Source of the DNA: a candidate division LCP-89 bacterium | GTDB lineage: Bacteria > Electryoneota > B3-LCP | Length of the DNA stretch: 9,319 bases | Direction: 5' to 3' | NCBI GenBank assembly: GCA_025774735.1 | Contig: JALGZU010000116.1 | Coordinates: 1 to 9,319 of the forward strand | In this document: positions 7,377-9,319 of the stretch, one piece after another | Numbering within the stretch: position 1 is the first letter of the stretch | Layout of the letters: each line of letters starts with the position of its first letter | The notes under the pieces: model-generated | Told to the model about the DNA's origin: nothing | Database searches by the model: none | What the model saw: only the letters and a program-made list of their open reading frames with translations | Position numbers and translations under genes: made by a program

Positions 7377-8696
7377 TTACTGGTCGTAACGATCCATGTA
7401 AAACTCCTGAATCTTCTCCAGTGCCTCTTTGCTCATCCCGTCGCGGTACCAGAGATGCCCGGGATGCGGATAAACGTACTCGTCGAGCAGTTTCTGCGCC
7501 AACTCCTCCCCGGCCGCTTCTCTCATTTCTGGGATGAACTTCTCGTAAAAATGCTTGGCGACTTCGTACATGCCGTGCCACCAGGTGTAATCCGGCCCCT
7601 GCATGGAGGCTCCGTGACGTGCGCGGCGCCCTTCGTGGTGCCAGAGTTCCCAGTAGGTCCACTCGATGGGATCATCAAAGTTGGCCGAACTGATCTTACC
7701 GGCTTCCTTCAGAGCCTTCATGATCTTCGTTGCCGGAATGGCGAACTTATCGTTGTACAGGTGAACAACCTCGTCGAATTGCTTGTAGGCCCCTTTGATG
7801 AAGGAGAGGTTGTGACACTGCCGGCAGACCGCCTGCATCTTGTTGCGTCTCTCATCCCAAGTCAGAGTGGCTTTGACTGACTTCTTGTCACCGCTCTTGC
7901 CCTTGTGCTTCTCACCGACTGCGGGAAGCTCGGGATTATCGCCCGTGATGTCTTCCTTGGAATCATCTTCGTACACAACCATGTTCAGTTTCACAGAAAT
8001 CGGCGGGCGCAATGTCCAGGAAATTCTCTCGCCGACGTCATGAGTCATCCCCTGACTCCCGGCGGCGCTCATGTGGCAGGATGCGCAGGTCGGGCCGACG
8101 AAGTACTCGACTCCGGCACGCCATTCATCAGCGTCCAGGTTCAATTGTTCCCGGTTGGCGTGATACATGATCCCGTGCTTGGATTCATTCCAGACTTCGA
8201 TCTGAGGGTGATCGGGACCGAGGTGGCACTTGCCGGTCGGGCGGCCGTTCTTGTCCACCTCGACGATGGAGCCGTGGCACTGGCGGCAGCCCGCGTTGAC
8301 GGCTGGTTCGCCGCCTACGACTTCTCCCAACAGGTTATCCAGCGATCCCAGGATCTGGCCGGCCTTGGCGTGGTGCGATCCCTTCTGCTGATTGAACTCG
8401 GTCTCGTGGCACTGCGAACAATCTTTGGGCGATACGATAATGGCGATGGTCGTGCCGCCGTGCTTGAAAGCGTCGACTTCGGACGGATCCGCAGCATGGC
8501 AGTCCAGGCAACCGATGCCAGCTTCGCTGTGCAGCGAATTGTTCCACTGCCCCACGATGCCGGGCGTCATCTTCTCGTGGCAGGTAACGCACTTTTCCGA
8601 ATCCTGAGCCGGACTCTGCGGCGGTGCGAATAGAAATAAAATGATGCTTGAGATTGCCAGGACGATGCCCGGCGCCCTCTTGAACGAAACGGTCAT
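7377..8696 (-). CDS. HAO-family multiheme cytochrome c, six intact heme motifs, apparent internal deletion
   Basis: Predicted periplasmic multiheme cytochrome c of 439 residues. A signal peptide covers about 1-30 (hydrophobic core, cleavage after SPA). CxxCH motifs begin at C36 (CVTCH), C63 (CLDCH), C93 (CSQCH), C137 (CRQCH), C204 (CASCH) and C291 (CRQCH). The HAO family is recognised by CHLGPDHPQIEVWNESKHG (157-175) and by EWTYWELWHHEGRRARHGA and DYTWWHGMYEVAKHFYEKF (345-387). HAO and its nitrite- or hydroxylamine-reducing relatives have eight hemes. Here the stretch between motif 4 and CHLGPDH is very short: the fifth motif is absent, and the sixth is reduced to GKCH (K156-C157-H158) with no first Cys. 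This suggests a deletion of roughly 45 codons, or an assembly collapse. Direction (oxidation or reduction) cannot be told, and whether Y370 is the crosslinking Tyr needs an alignment. No HaoB-like or NrfH-like partner is seen. The start is set by GAGGAGG four bases upstream. Confidence 0.85.
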   Translation of the reverse strand: MTVSFKRAPGIVLAISSIILFLFAPPQSPAQDSEKCVTCHEKMTPGIVGQWNNSLHSEAGIGCLDCHAADPSEVDAFKHGGTTIAIIVSPKDCSQCHETEFNQQKGSHHAKAGQILGSLDNLLGEVVGGEPAVNAGCRQCHGSIVEVDKNGRPTGKCHLGPDHPQIEVWNESKHGIMYHANREQLNLDADEWRAGVEYFVGPTCASCHMSAAGSQGMTHDVGERISWTLRPPISVKLNMVVYEDDSKEDITGDNPELPAVGEKHKGKSGDKKSVKATLTWDERRNKMQAVCRQCHNLSFIKGAYKQFDEVVHLYNDKFAIPATKIMKALKEAGKISSANFDDPIEWTYWELWHHEGRRARHGASMQGPDYTWWHGMYEVAKHFYEKFIPEMREAAGEELAQKLLDEYVYPHPGHLWYRDGMSKEALEKIQEFYMDRYDQ

Positions 8697-8700
8697 GATG

Positions 8701-8707
8701 CCTCCTC
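8701..8707 (-). promoter_or_regulatory. Ribosome binding site of the cytochrome gene
   Basis: GAGGAGG on the minus strand ends four bases before the ATG at 8696, directly ahead of the signal peptide. It is a strong match to the anti-Shine-Dalgarno sequence. Confidence 0.8.
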
Positions 8708-8799
8708 AACTTATCTATTCAATGCAATCTAGTGACGTAAAAAGGTGTCGCGCTCCTTGATGTTTTAGCTTAGCGGCCTGTGCCGGTACGGGTGCTGCT

Positions 8800-8828
8800 A
8801 GTTTAACGAATAATGCGTATAAAATCAA
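8800..8828 (-). promoter_or_regulatory. Possible promoter of the cytochrome gene
   Basis: On the minus strand, TTGATT (8828-8823), a 17-base spacer and TAAACT (8805-8800) each match the sigma-70 consensus at four of six bases. A start near 8793 would leave a leader of about 97 bases. The match is weak and spacing is its main support. Confidence 0.3.
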
Positions 8829-8852
8829 GAGGAAGGTGATGGATTTCTCGAC

Positions 8853-8868
8853 CAATTTTAACAAATTG
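8853..8868. promoter_or_regulatory. Operator-like inverted repeat upstream of the cytochrome gene
   Basis: CAATTT and AAATTG form a perfect 6-4-6 inverted repeat, centred about 35 bases upstream of the possible -35. The arm-spacer-arm layout is like CRP/FNR-family sites, but the arms do not match the FNR half-site TTGAT. AT-rich dyads of this size can arise by chance. Confidence 0.25.
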
Positions 8869-8957
8869 TCCGATATGTGATGCAGGTCGCAGCTTTTGGC
8901 GGTATCGCAGTGTATATTAGCCACCGGACGAAGAGAAGAGTTGTGTGATGCGTGAAG

Positions 8958-9012
8958 TCCCCGAGAGGGGAATTCCTGGATCCCCGCCGGTATCGCCTCC
9001 ACCGCCGGCGGT
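8958..9012. repeat. Cluster of GC-rich hairpins
   Basis: TCCCC (8958-8962) and GGGGA (8967-8971) form a hairpin with a GAGA tetraloop. The same GGGGA can instead pair with TCCCC at 8981-8985, so the two folds exclude each other. A 12-base perfect palindrome, ACCGCCGGCGGT, lies at 9001-9012. CCGCCGG occurs twice (8984-8990 and 9002-9008). The cluster resembles a dispersed palindromic repeat, but no second copy lies in the window. Confidence 0.4.
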
Positions 9013-9021
9013 TTACATAAA

Positions 9022-9058
9022 GGGGCGCCCTTGTTACCTGGGGTGCCCTGGTTTTTTT
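9022..9058 (+). terminator. Intrinsic terminator on the plus strand
   Basis: GGGCGCCC (9023-9030) pairs along its full length with GGGTGCCC (9041-9048) with one G-T wobble, across a 10-base loop. It is followed by TGG and seven T. The strong T run points to plus-strand transcripts, yet no plus-strand gene is recognised upstream. Read on the minus strand the hairpin is followed only by CTTTATG, a weak tail, but it sits at the end of the minus-strand T9SS gene, whose stop codon falls in its loop. Confidence 0.7.
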
Positions 9059-9319
9059 ATCGGTAGTGTCGCCTCATTTCGACAGTGGGCGCCAGCGTTA
9101 CGCTGACCGTTCACTAAATCCGCAACCTTCCGTCCCGAAACATCGTAGACCGTCAGGGTTACAAAGCTGTCTACCGATAGCTGATAGCTGATGACTGTTG
9201 TCGGATTGAAGGGATTGGGGTAGATCCGTAAAACAAAATCATCCGGTGATGAAAGTGATTCCCGGACTGCGGTGAGTTGGTCACATTCGAAGTTCCATTC
9301 ACCTATGGACAGATCCGTT
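9034..9319 (-). CDS. C-terminal end of a third T9SS cargo protein, sorting domain cut short
   Basis: The frame is open from the window edge to TAA at 9036-9034, giving 94 visible residues; the gene starts beyond the window. A linker with SIGEWNFE is followed by RIYPNPFNPTTVISYQL, then VTLTVYDVSGRKVADLVNG and AGAH. This matches the first half of a T9SS type A sorting domain, and the two complete copies in this window align with it. After AGAH the similarity stops: CRNEATLPIKKPGHPR replaces the expected roughly 27 residues (V-x-F-x-A..LPSGVYxYRL...KMxLxK). The next frame gives TVEMRRHYR and a stop at 9059-9057, just before the hairpin, so a deletion with frameshift is likely. Without the end of the domain, export and surface anchoring may fail, and the gene could be decaying. 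The N-terminal function cannot be known from here. Confidence 0.8.
   Translation of the reverse strand, partial: TDLSIGEWNFECDQLTAVRESLSSPDDFVLRIYPNPFNPTTVISYQLSVDSFVTLTVYDVSGRKVADLVNGQRNAGAHCRNEATLPIKKPGHPR

Larger units (their letters stand above)
8708..9033. other. Intergenic region without a convincing gene
   Basis: About 330 bases between the cytochrome gene and the tail of the next T9SS gene. It holds a weak promoter, an inverted repeat, GC-rich hairpins and part of a plus-strand terminator (each listed separately). A 95-codon minus-strand frame at 8715-9002 has no ribosome site. I see no tRNA, transposase or repeat array. Confidence 0.6.

Noticed and set aside
7905..8633. 242-codon plus-strand frame
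   Set aside because: It is fully antisense to the cytochrome gene, whose heme motifs and signal peptide are clear. Long open antisense frames are common in GC-rich genes, and no ribosome site or recognisable domain is present.
8970..8983. Adjacent EcoRI (GAATTC) and BamHI (GGATCC) sites suggesting vector sequence
   Set aside because: No further polylinker sites or vector sequence flank them, and the surrounding bases fit a natural hairpin cluster. Another GAATTC lies at the centre of the 3840-3869 palindrome.
8715..9002. 95-codon minus-strand frame with a hydrophobic stretch followed by PVPAQA, like a signal peptide
   Set aside because: It begins at a GTG without a ribosome site, runs through the hairpin cluster, has no ATG before the hydrophobic stretch, and overlaps the possible promoter of the cytochrome gene. 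No family is recognised.
9000..9160. Plus-strand frame starting at ATG 8949 and running to about 9107, proline-rich
   Set aside because: It runs through the palindrome, the terminator and the antisense of the third T9SS gene. Its upstream purine stretch is a poor ribosome site and no homology is recognised.
1..9319. CRISPR arrays, transposases, integrases, tRNA or rRNA genes, toxin-antitoxin pairs
   Set aside because: Looked for on both strands and none found. The repeated protein segments are diverged sorting and Ig-like domains, not DNA-level repeats.

Overview
The window comes from a Gram-negative bacterium of the FCB superphylum. The main evidence is three separate proteins with a C-terminal type IX secretion (T9SS) sorting domain of the PNPFNP...K-M-x-L-x-K kind. 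A dimeric-type glycyl-tRNA synthetase and a multiheme cytochrome of the hydroxylamine-oxidoreductase (HAO) family fit one of its poorly cultured lineages (for example Zixibacteria, KSB1 or Marinimicrobia-like groups). The exact phylum cannot be read from this sequence. No mobile element, CRISPR array, tRNA or rRNA is visible.

Layout, left to right. 1-831 (+) is the 3' part of a glycyl-tRNA synthetase gene. After a 248-base gap, 1080-3809 (+) encodes a secreted gingipain-like C25 cysteine protease with a T9SS sorting domain. It converges on 3913-6159 (-), a secreted von Willebrand factor A (VWA) protein that also has a T9SS domain. A 30-base perfect palindrome between them looks like a shared terminator. 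Upstream of the VWA gene lies the clearest promoter in the window (TTGACA-17-TATATT). 6388-7197 (-) encodes a 4Fe-4S protein, and 7377-8696 (-) encodes an HAO-like multiheme cytochrome c. These two are co-oriented but separated by a strong terminator, so they are probably separate transcription units. 8697-9033 has no convincing gene but holds a possible promoter, an operator-like dyad, GC-rich hairpins and a plus-strand terminator. 9034-9319 (-) is the tail of a third T9SS cargo gene, and its sorting domain stops early.

How the parts may work together. The protease and VWA protein share the same C-terminal architecture (Ig-like module, Trp-containing linker, sorting domain), so both are probably exported through the T9SS to the cell surface or medium. 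The HAO-like cytochrome and the 4Fe-4S protein may both belong to nitrogen-oxide or hydroxylamine metabolism or nitrosative stress, but that is inference from family knowledge.

The most unusual observations are three. The HAO-like cytochrome has only six intact CxxCH motifs, with what looks like an in-frame deletion that removes the fifth heme motif and half of the sixth. The third T9SS domain is truncated. A plus-strand terminator has no plus-strand gene to serve. I did not find a clearly new multi-gene system.
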